From NCBI GenBank assembly GCA_902497065.1, contig CABVDH010000018.1:1-37321 (forward strand): 37,321 nucleotides of DNA. The letters are read 5' to 3'. This document shows, piece by piece, positions 7,952 through 14,610 of the stretch; the first letter of the stretch is position 1, and each line of letters starts with the position of its first letter. Both the position numbers and the translations under genes were made by a program. The stretch comes from an uncultured Collinsella sp. GTDB taxonomy: Bacteria; Actinomycetota; Coriobacteriia; Coriobacteriales; Coriobacteriaceae. The notes beneath the pieces are model-generated. The model was given only the letters and a program-made list of their open reading frames with translations. It did not search any database and had not been told where the DNA came from.

Positions 7952-8812
7952 ATGGTTATCGACATGTTGGTCCATCCTATGCTCTACGGCGAGATCTGTA
8001 CGCCGGGTGATGAGCCTGATGGATTCGGTTTTTGGTCACGAGAATTTGGTATGGGGCATATGGGCCCCATGGATTGGGATGAGCTTCAAGTCGAGATGGA
8101 CGTCTGTGACGTGCAGAAGAGCGTGCTCATGCCGCTCGATGTAACCACGGCATGCGGAGGGCACTTTGGCACTAATGACCAGATTGCCATGCTGGTTGCC
8201 GCGCATCCCGATCGTCTGTGGGGATTTGCGAGCGTAGACCCGCAGGTGAGCGGTGCCGCAGACGAATTGGAGCGCGCCTTTACCGAGTTGGGGGCAAAGG
8301 GGCTTTGCCTGCATCCTGCAAAGCAGGGTTTTGCCCCCGATGATGCTGTGGCCGAGCCGCTTTACGAGCTGTGCGAGCGCTATAACAAGCCGGTGGTTTT
8401 CCATGCCGGTATGTCTTGGGAGCCTGGCGCAGAGCTCTCGCGCAGTAACCCGCTTGCATTTGAGCACACAATCGCAACGCATCCAAATGTGCGCTTTAGT
8501 TTGGCCCACTTTGGCTGGCCCTGGGTGCGCGAGACCGTGGCGATGCTGCTCAAGTATCCCAACTGCTACACGGACACCTCTATCACTTACATCGATTCGC
8601 CCGAGGAGATGATGCAGCGTCTTTTCACGGTCGATATGGGGCCGCTGTGGTATGAGCGCGCGCTATCGCACCAAGTGATGTTCGCCAGCAATACGCCGCG
8701 CTTCCGTGCATTCAAACTCAAGCGGGCGCTCGATACCGTGCCCATGCGCGATGATGCGCGAGAAAGGCTCTACTGGGGTAATGCCCTGCGTTTTCTTGAA
8801 GGGGATGAGTGA
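7952..8812 (+). CDS. Amidohydrolase-2-like TIM-barrel protein with degenerate metal site
   Basis: 286 residues resembling the amidohydrolase-2 (PF04909) fold: barrel strands with VVFHAGMSWEPG near 148-159, FSLAHFGWPWVRE near 182-194 and a C-terminal YWGNALRFL. Family members normally have DxHxH at the N-terminus and an SD motif late in the barrel. Here the first is D4-M5-L6-V7-H8 and the last is FASNTP with N247. Two usual metal ligands are therefore changed, while H8, H151 and H186 remain. Start ATG 7952 lies 6 bases after AAGGAG; the in-frame ATG at 7931 lies upstream of that site. The stop overlaps the region of the next start. Function unknown; it could be a lyase or a mono-metal enzyme. 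Confidence 0.8.
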   Translation: MVIDMLVHPMLYGEICTPGDEPDGFGFWSREFGMGHMGPMDWDELQVEMDVCDVQKSVLMPLDVTTACGGHFGTNDQIAMLVAAHPDRLWGFASVDPQVSGAADELERAFTELGAKGLCLHPAKQGFAPDDAVAEPLYELCERYNKPVVFHAGMSWEPGAELSRSNPLAFEHTIATHPNVRFSLAHFGWPWVRETVAMLLKYPNCYTDTSITYIDSPEEMMQRLFTVDMGPLWYERALSHQVMFASNTPRFRAFKLKRALDTVPMRDDARERLYWGNALRFLEGDE

Positions 8813-8814
8813 AC

Positions 8815-9243
8815 ATGGTGACGCTCGAGACATTGAGCTATCTATCGACTGCTCCGGACCAGTTCATCGATATTACCGAGGACGTGCACGCCGCCATCGA
8901 ACGCAGCTCGGTGACCAATGGCTTGGCAGCGATTATTTTGTCGCATACGACCTGTGGAATCGTGGTAAACGAGGGACTGCCCTGCGTGGAGACGGATCTT
9001 ATGGAGACGCTCGATCGCATCGCCCCACTCGATGCCCCCTACGCGCACGCACACTTCCTGCCGAGCTATGGAGCCACCGGCAACAACTCCTGTGGGCATA
9101 TCAAGAGCATGATTTGTGGAAACAGTTGCTTCTTTCCCGTCCAAGATGGCCACATCGTGTGTGGAGGTGCCCAGAACATCTATCTTGCGGAGTTTGACGG
9201 TCCGCAGAAGCGAAAAGTGTACGTCGAGGTGCTGGGGGAGTAA
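8815..9243 (+). CDS. YjbQ/UPF0047 family protein
   Basis: 142 residues, the usual length of the UPF0047 family (E. coli YjbQ). Conserved blocks are present: IILSHTTCGIVVNEG (His plus Asn-Glu), GHIKSMICGNS, GGAQNIYLAEFDGPQKRKV. Most homologues have WQ where this one has AQ. Family members are annotated as secondary thiamine-phosphate synthases from weak in vivo activity; the physiological role is not settled. Its place in a sugar-amine operon between an amidohydrolase-like protein and a BtpA-like protein suggests a catabolic reaction on a phosphorylated intermediate. Start ATG 8815 is 2 bases after the previous stop; a GTG at 8809 is possible. Confidence 0.85.
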   Translation: MVTLETLSYLSTAPDQFIDITEDVHAAIERSSVTNGLAAIILSHTTCGIVVNEGLPCVETDLMETLDRIAPLDAPYAHAHFLPSYGATGNNSCGHIKSMICGNSCFFPVQDGHIVCGGAQNIYLAEFDGPQKRKVYVEVLGE

Positions 9244-9276
9244 CGTCCCTGCAATAACCCTATGAAGGAGCACGTT

Positions 9277-10086
9277 ATGTCGTTTCTAACTTCGATGTTC
9301 AAGACCGAAAAGCCGGTTATCGGAATGCTGCACCTGCGTCCTCTGCCGGGCGATCCACTGTATTACCCGGGCGGAAGCGTGTCGCAGGTCGTGGAAGCCG
9401 CCAAGCGCGATCTCGAGGCGTTGCAGCAGGGCGGTGTCGATGGCATTTTGATTACCAATGAGCTCTCGATGCCCTACGAGCAGCACGTTTCTCCCTCAAC
9501 CCTTGCATCGATGGGCTATGTTATCGGGGCTCTATCCCATGATCTGTCGACTCCTTGGGGAGCTGAGGCTATTTACGATGGTGATGCCACAATCGAGCTG
9601 TGCGCTGCCGTCGATGCGCAGTTCACGCGCTGCAATTTTTGCGGTGCCTGGGCCGGTGATCTCGGGCTGATTAACCGAGATTTCGCGCACACCATGCGTC
9701 GCAAGGCGGCGCTGCGCCTGGATGACCTCAAGCTTTTTCACTTCATCACGAGCGAGGGGGAGGTTTATCTCAACGACCGCACGACTGCGGACATTGCCGA
9801 TTCACTTCTCTTTAATTGCCTTCCGGATGCAATGGTCATCGGCGGTTCGGCTGCCGGTCGTGGCGCTTCGGGCGAGCTTGCCGATGAAGTCCGCGAGCGT
9901 GTTGGCGAAGTACCCGTGGTATGTGGCACCGGTTGTCGCGAAAATACCGTGGCTGACGTATTTGCTCACTACGATGGCGCGTTTGTCGGCACCTGCTTAA
10001 AGCGCGACGGAAAGCTGGATGCTCCGGTTGATGTTGAGCGGGTAGCTCGTTTTATGGCTGCCGCTCGTACGGCGCGAGGGGAGTAG
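9277..10086 (+). CDS. BtpA/SgcQ-family TIM-barrel protein
   Basis: 269 residues with the BtpA family signature at the N-terminus (IGMLHLRPLPGDP, near residue 14), then GGVDGILITNE, a central NFCGAWAGDLG region, and MVIGGSAAGRGAS plus VVCGTGC and DGAFVGTCLK phosphate-binding-like loops near 185-245. The family includes cyanobacterial BtpA (photosystem I biogenesis) and E. coli SgcQ, which is encoded in a putative sugar operon. Here the setting is clearly sugar catabolism, so an aldolase-like or epimerase-like role on a sugar phosphate is the better inference. Start ATG 9277 follows GAAGGAG; the ATG at 9262 precedes that site. Confidence 0.85.
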   Translation: MSFLTSMFKTEKPVIGMLHLRPLPGDPLYYPGGSVSQVVEAAKRDLEALQQGGVDGILITNELSMPYEQHVSPSTLASMGYVIGALSHDLSTPWGAEAIYDGDATIELCAAVDAQFTRCNFCGAWAGDLGLINRDFAHTMRRKAALRLDDLKLFHFITSEGEVYLNDRTTADIADSLLFNCLPDAMVIGGSAAGRGASGELADEVRERVGEVPVVCGTGCRENTVADVFAHYDGAFVGTCLKRDGKLDAPVDVERVARFMAAARTARGE

Positions 10087-10092
10087 GCACCT

Positions 10093-11610
10093 ATGGCGCT
10101 CTATCTGGGTATTGATATTGGGACAAGCGCCTCTAAAGGCGTTTTAATCGATGATCGATGCAATATCGTTTGCCAAGCCTCTTGTGGACATGAGACGGAC
10201 AACCCGTGTGACGGATGGTACCAGCATGATGCAGAGGCAGTCTGGTGGGGCGATTTTTGCCGCTTGTCGCGCGAGCTGGTGGCGCGATCGGGGGTTAACG
10301 CGGCACAGATCGGATGCGTGGGCCTTTCCGCATTGGGTTGCGACTGTGTGCCGGTCGATACCGAGTGCAACGCGCTGGCGCCCGCGATTTTGTATGGAGT
10401 CGATGCACGTTCGAAGCCGCAGATTGACGAGCTTCTTTCCGAATATGGGTCAGACCGCGCACGCGAGCTTTTCGGGCACGATCCCTGTTCGTCAGATATT
10501 GCTCCCAAGATCTTGTGGTTTAAGGAGAATATGCCCGAGGTGCACGAACGTGCTGCGAAGTTCCTGACGGCGTCGTCGTTTCTATGCGCAAAGTTGACGG
10601 GGCGTTTTACGGTGGACCGTTATTTGGCGGAGGATTTTCTTCCCCTATACGACCGCTTCACTTGGAAGGTTGATGCTCGGGAATGTGCTCGTTTCTGCCG
10701 GCCTGACCAGATGGCGGAGGTAATGTCGGCTACCGATATTGCGGGGGTGATTACGCAGCGTGCGGCTGAGGCGACGGGGCTCGCGGTAGGGACACCTGTC
10801 TTAGTGGGAACGGGCGACTCTGGTGCCGAGGCCATTTCGACGGGTGTATTCCGTCCCGGCGATATGATGGTTCAGTTGGGGAGTACAGCGTATTTCATCT
10901 ACCTAGCTGATCATATGATCGATGATGCCCGCCTGTGGCCGGGGACGTTTATCATTCCCGGAACTTACGGGATCTGCGCGGGGACCAATACGGCGGGTGC
11001 GCTCACATCGTGGCTGCGCCAAGAGCTGTATCGCGACGCCGTAGAGGCCGAGGACCACGGTGGCCCCGATGCCTATTCGGTTATGGCGCATGATGCCACC
11101 GACGTGGCGCCGGGTGCCGATGGGCTCCTGTGTCTGCCGTACTTTGCGGGGGAGCGTACTCCGCTCAACGATCCCGAGGCGCGTGGCGTCTTCTTTGGAC
11201 TGACCGGAAGGCATACGCGAGCCCATATGGTTCGCGCCGCCTTGGAAGGCGTCGCGTATACCGTTGCATCCCATGTCGACATTATCGAGCGAGAGCATGG
11301 ACTGCCAATTGGGCGCATTATGCTTGTCGGAGGTGGAACCAAGAATCCAGTTTGGATGCAGGCTATCGCCGACGTATGCGGGCGCGAGGTCTCGGTTGCC
11401 AAGGTTACGGTGGGCGCATGCTTCGGTGATGCCATCATGGCAGCTCTCGCAGGTGGTGCCTATGCATCATGGGATGAGCTCGCCCAAGTCCTTGGCGTTG
11501 CGCAAACAATCGAGCCCGATATGGCTGCCCACGAGTTATATGCGTCGCGCCGTCATATCTTCGACGAATTGTATGCACGCAACCGTGATCTCATGCACGA
11601 ATTGGTGTAA
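10093..11610 (+). CDS. FGGY-family carbohydrate kinase (xylulokinase-like)
   Basis: 505 residues with both FGGY domains. The N-terminal ATPase-fold motif GIDIGTSASKG (residues 5-15), the central GTGDSGAEA (catalytic Asp) near 238, and the C-terminal LVGGGTKNPVWMQ near 413 are intact. Length and motifs fit xylulose/gluconate/glycerol kinases; xylulokinase is the closest recognisable type. It starts 6 bases after the upstream stop, with GGGGAG as ribosome site, and ends the operon. It probably phosphorylates the sugar or polyol released by the preceding enzymes. No clear terminator follows before the convergent tatD at 11690. Confidence 0.87.
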   Translation: MALYLGIDIGTSASKGVLIDDRCNIVCQASCGHETDNPCDGWYQHDAEAVWWGDFCRLSRELVARSGVNAAQIGCVGLSALGCDCVPVDTECNALAPAILYGVDARSKPQIDELLSEYGSDRARELFGHDPCSSDIAPKILWFKENMPEVHERAAKFLTASSFLCAKLTGRFTVDRYLAEDFLPLYDRFTWKVDARECARFCRPDQMAEVMSATDIAGVITQRAAEATGLAVGTPVLVGTGDSGAEAISTGVFRPGDMMVQLGSTAYFIYLADHMIDDARLWPGTFIIPGTYGICAGTNTAGALTSWLRQELYRDAVEAEDHGGPDAYSVMAHDATDVAPGADGLLCLPYFAGERTPLNDPEARGVFFGLTGRHTRAHMVRAALEGVAYTVASHVDIIEREHGLPIGRIMLVGGGTKNPVWMQAIADVCGREVSVAKVTVGACFGDAIMAALAGGAYASWDELAQVLGVAQTIEPDMAAHELYASRRHIFDELYARNRDLMHELV

Positions 11611-11689
11611 TGCTGCCGAATTGTACTGTCTACCAATAGGGGCTGCGTTGTGCGATTCGCATGTCCCTTGGCATTTTTGCCCACAGGGG

Positions 11690-12472
11690 TTAGCGAAGGT
11701 CAAAAACAGAGCGCGCATTTGCTAAAACTGCCGACTCAATGTGCTGTACATCGCAGTTTTTGAGTGAGGCAATGCGCATCGAGGTCCTTGTGAGCGATCT
11801 GATGAGCGACTGTGCGCTTGTTTCTGTGTTTGGTTCGGCTGGTGCATCGGTCTCGAGCAGTAAACGATCGAGTGGAATCTGTCGTGCGTATTCGCGGCCG
11901 CGCTTGGTGGCGAGCATGCGATCGTTCACGGAAAAATAGCAGCCCGCATTACGCGCGCGGGCGAGTTCGTCCGAAGTGCCGCTAAACCAGTGGAAGATGA
12001 TAGCGGGGGAATCGGGGTTTGGGATGAGTAGTCCATGCGATTCGAGGACGTCCAGTACGGCTCCTGCCGAACGAACGGCGTGAATTGATATCACGCGCTC
12101 GGCAAGAGGACGCTGCACGAGCGCATCACAGAGCCGGTCAAGTGCCTGTATTTGAAGCGGTTCGCTTCCGGCAAAGCGCGCGGAAAAGTCGAGTCCCACC
12201 TCGCCGATGTAGCACTCTTGGGCAGCAATTTCGCAAAGCAGATTGACTTCGGCAGGACCGCAGCGGCCGTCGGCGAGCCACCAGGGGTGGAGGCCGATGC
12301 CGGCGATAATGTTTGGGTAGCGGCTGGCCTGCTTTTTTGCTGCCGTGAAGTCGCGTGGGTCGACCCCGCAATCAAAGACCCCCAGCCCTTTAGCCGCAGT
12401 TTCGTCGGCAACAGCATTCGGGTAAGTCATCAAATCAAGATGGCAGTGTGCATCAAATAACCGGGGCTCCAT
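11690..12472 (-). CDS. TatD-family metal-dependent hydrolase
   Basis: 260 residues of the TatD family. The set of metal ligands is complete: DAHCHLD at the N-terminus, GEVGLDF (Glu) near 93, ISIHAV and IFHWFSG (His) in the middle, and LLETDAPAE (Asp) near 210. Homologues are Mg-dependent DNases/phosphoesterases in DNA repair and RNA quality control, though many short TatD proteins have no tested substrate. It starts 14 bases after the stop of tcdA, so the two are probably co-transcribed. It is convergent with the FGGY kinase gene. Confidence 0.85.
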   Translation of the reverse strand: MEPRLFDAHCHLDLMTYPNAVADETAAKGLGVFDCGVDPRDFTAAKKQASRYPNIIAGIGLHPWWLADGRCGPAEVNLLCEIAAQECYIGEVGLDFSARFAGSEPLQIQALDRLCDALVQRPLAERVISIHAVRSAGAVLDVLESHGLLIPNPDSPAIIFHWFSGTSDELARARNAGCYFSVNDRMLATKRGREYARQIPLDRLLLETDAPAEPNTETSAQSLIRSLTRTSMRIASLKNCDVQHIESAVLANARSVFDLR

Positions 12473-12486
12473 CTCGGCGCACTCCG

Positions 12487-13284
12487 CTAGTCCAGGCGCT
12501 GGCCATCAGCGCGCACGCGCTCGGTGCCGCGCCCGCTGATCTGGCGAATGACCTCGCCGGCAATCATTTGGCCCATGATAGGGGGCATAAAGCTGGCTGT
12601 TCCGAGCTCGGTGCGCTCGTGGATGTTGGAAGGGTCGCGGGGCTGGGTCTTAACCGACTCCTCGCAGCTAAACAGCACGTGCAGGCTCTTGATGCCGCGC
12701 TTCTTGCATTCTTTGCGCATGATGCGGCTCATGGGGTCACGTACCGTATCGAAAATGTCGGCAAAGCGGAGGCACTCGGGATGGAGCTTGTTGGCCCCGC
12801 CCATGGAGCTAACCAAACGAATGTCGTGGTCCTGAGCATATTTGGCAATGGTGAGCTTGGCCGAGATGGTGTCGATGGCGTCGACGACGTAGTCGATCTT
12901 GCCTTCCGTCTGCTCCAAAACGCTCGCGAAGAAATCATCGATGTTGTTGCTCAGCAGGTATTCGGTGCGTTTGATGACGGTAGCGGTAGGGTTGATGTCG
13001 TGAATCATAGCCTCCATGACGTCGACTTTGCGCTTTCCGATGGTGCTGTGAAAGGCGATGGCCTGGCGATTGATATTACTGGGCGCGATGATGTCCTTAT
13101 CCAGAATGACGAAATGACCGATGCCGCCGCGGGCGAGTGCCTCGCAGCAGTTGGAGCCCACGCCTCCGCAGCCGAGCACCAGCACCGTAGCATCGGCGAG
13201 CTTATCGAGTGCCTCGCGGCCCATGATGATCTCGAGCTTGGTGTCGCGTGTCTCGATGGCGGCTGCGGCAGCGGTTTCGGTCAT
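12487..13284 (-). CDS. tcdA: TcdA-like tRNA threonylcarbamoyladenosine dehydratase (ThiF family)
   Basis: 265 residues with the E1/ThiF nucleotide-binding fold: VLVLGCGGVGSN near residue 35, SNINRQ (adenylation Arg) near 67, DAIDTISAK near 135 and LVSSMGGANK near 158. TcdA-type proteins cyclise t6A37 of tRNA to ct6A. The absence of a partner ThiS/MoaD gene nearby supports TcdA over ThiF or MoeB. The ribosome site GGAGG abuts a first ATG at 13290 with no spacing and is 6 bases from the ATG at 13284, so the latter is chosen. A TATAAT box lies about 45 bases upstream. Confidence 0.82.
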   Translation of the reverse strand: MTETAAAAAIETRDTKLEIIMGREALDKLADATVLVLGCGGVGSNCCEALARGGIGHFVILDKDIIAPSNINRQAIAFHSTIGKRKVDVMEAMIHDINPTATVIKRTEYLLSNNIDDFFASVLEQTEGKIDYVVDAIDTISAKLTIAKYAQDHDIRLVSSMGGANKLHPECLRFADIFDTVRDPMSRIMRKECKKRGIKSLHVLFSCEESVKTQPRDPSNIHERTELGTASFMPPIMGQMIAGEVIRQISGRGTERVRADGQRLD

Positions 13285-13328
13285 AGACATCCTCCGATGG
13301 GGAAGCGAATCGTGTTTTAGCTATCGTC

Positions 13329-13334
13329 ATTATA
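13329..13334 (-). promoter_or_regulatory. -10 box for tcdA-tatD
   Basis: A perfect TATAAT on the - strand, 45 bases ahead of tcdA. The -35 region at the right distance is only a weak match (TCGCAA at 16-base spacing). Confidence 0.4.
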
Positions 13335-13399
13335 GGTAATCGCCCATAGGTTGCGATGGCGTTTGCTTTGATGTGGTTTGAAGCATTGCGATTAGATAG

Positions 13400-13429
13400 T
13401 TAGACAAACATCTAAATATCGAGTATAGT
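13400..13429 (+). promoter_or_regulatory. Promoter and overlapping ArsR-type operator
   Basis: TTAGAC (13400-13405), 18 bases, TATAGT (13424-13429) form a promoter for the sdpR-like gene. The inverted repeat TTAGA-N6-TCTAA (13400-13415) covers the -35 box, and an outer TTAGAT half lies at 13392-13397. An ArsR-family dimer bound here would block its own transcription. Confidence 0.55.
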
Positions 13430-13463
13430 GTGCACGTCATGAGAGATGATGAGAGGAGGTCTT

Positions 13464-13742
13464 ATGCCGGGAGAGGGTTTTAAGGCGCTTGCCGATCCAA
13501 CGCGACGGCGCATTTTGGAGTTGCTGCGCGAGGACAATTGCACGGCGGGGGAGCTTGCCGAGCATTTTGATATCAGTAAGCCGTCGCTGAGCCATCACTT
13601 GGCGACGCTCAAAAACGCCGGGTTGGTGACCGACGAGCGCCATGGCCAAAACATCGTATACAGCTTAAACACCACCGTCATGCAGGATTTAATTGGCTGG
13701 TTTATGGGCTTTACAAACACTGAAGGTGATAAGGATGAATAA
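13464..13742 (+). CDS. ArsR-family transcriptional regulator (SdpR-like)
   Basis: 92 residues forming a single ArsR winged helix: FKALADPTRRRILELL at the N-terminus, then a helix-turn-helix with GELAEHFDISKPSLSHHL and a wing region DERHGQNIVYSL. No metal-binding ELCVC motif is present, which fits the SdpR type rather than a metal sensor. The start at 13464 follows GAGGAGG. The stop overlaps the start of the SdpI-like gene by 8 bases, giving translational coupling. In B. subtilis the SdpR-SdpI pair senses the SdpC toxin; here no toxin gene is near. Confidence 0.87.
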   Translation: MPGEGFKALADPTRRRILELLREDNCTAGELAEHFDISKPSLSHHLATLKNAGLVTDERHGQNIVYSLNTTVMQDLIGWFMGFTNTEGDKDE

Positions 13743-14439
13743 CGAAAACAAGGGCATTCACCCCACGGGGGTATCGTCGCGCGTGTGGATTGCGCTGGTC
13801 GCTCTGTGCGTCGCCAATGTCGTAGCGCACCTCATGGTGATGCCGAGCTTGCCTACGCAGATTCCCACGCACTGGGGCGCGAACGGCGCCGTCGACGGTT
13901 GGGGTCCTAGCTGGATGGCCTCCGCGCTCGGCGTGCTGCCTCTGGCGCTTCTCGCAATGTTCCGCATGGTGCCGCGCATCGACCCCAAAGGTGAGGCATA
14001 TCGAACCTCGGGCAAGTTCTACCAGGGCTTCGTAATCGCCTTCACCTTGTTCATGTGCGCCATAAGCTGGCTGGGAGAGCTTACGGTCTGGGGCGTGGTG
14101 CCGGCGGTCGGTTCGGTTAACGTGCTGATTTCCGGTGTTGTCGGTTTGCTGTTCATCGGCGTAGGCAACTACTTGCCGCGTGTGAAGCAGAACTATACGC
14201 TCGGTATCAAGACACCCTGGGCGCTTGCCGATCCCGAGAACTGGCGCCGTACGCAGCGTTTTGGCGGCGCCTGCTTTATGGTGCTGGGTATTGGCCTGAT
14301 TGTGATGGGCGTGGCGGGCAGCGTGCTTTCGAGTGAAGTCGTCGCCGCGGTGATTGCGGTTCTGGCGTTTGGTTCGGTTGGAGCCGTCTACGTCTACTCG
14401 TATCTGTTGTGGCGCAAATCGCAGCGAGCCGCTCGTTAA
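13735..14439 (+). CDS. SdpI-family membrane protein
   Basis: 234 residues with about six membrane helices. The N-terminal DUF1648 motif PTHWGANGAVDGWGP (near residue 40) and the C-terminal SdpI motif GNYLPRVKQNYTLGIKTPWAL, with WRRTQRFGG (near 140-180), are both clear. SdpI confers immunity to the SDP cannibalism toxin and relays a signal that captures SdpR at the membrane. Overlap with the ArsR gene supports the same design. With no toxin gene in the window, it may protect against neighbours' toxins or serve an envelope-stress role. Confidence 0.87.
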   Translation: MNNENKGIHPTGVSSRVWIALVALCVANVVAHLMVMPSLPTQIPTHWGANGAVDGWGPSWMASALGVLPLALLAMFRMVPRIDPKGEAYRTSGKFYQGFVIAFTLFMCAISWLGELTVWGVVPAVGSVNVLISGVVGLLFIGVGNYLPRVKQNYTLGIKTPWALADPENWRRTQRFGGACFMVLGIGLIVMGVAGSVLSSEVVAAVIAVLAFGSVGAVYVYSYLLWRKSQRAAR

Positions 14440-14505
14440 GGTTGCGGAAAACTAGCGTACGCAGTTCATAGTATGTTCCGGGGGACTTTTCCCAGGTAGT
14501 ATTAG

Positions 14506-14532
14506 GGGGTATGGGCAACCATGCCCCTTTTT
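14506..14532 (+). terminator. Terminator between the sdp pair and ettA
   Basis: A 9-bp stem with one G-U pair (14506-14514 with 14519-14527), GCAA tetraloop and five T. It ends the sdp transcript, but if the ettA promoter lies upstream it could also act as an attenuator. Confidence 0.7.
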
Positions 14533-14550
14533 ATTAGAACGCGCGAACTG

Positions 14551-14578
14551 CCTCTCCGCTTTTTCCAAAACGGAGAGG
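14551..14578 (+). other. Hairpin in the ettA leader
   Basis: An 8-bp perfect stem (14551-14558 with 14571-14578). The loop contains TTTT and AAAA that can extend it by four pairs. No T run follows. It ends 32 bases before the ettA start. Confidence 0.55.
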
Positions 14579-14610
14579 GTGAGAAGATTTCCGCAGCTAG
14601 ATAAGGAGAA

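Noticed and set aside
11611..11689. Possible terminator between the FGGY kinase and tatD
   Set aside because: Only weak, interrupted pairings around TGCGATTCGCA were found; not enough to call a terminator.
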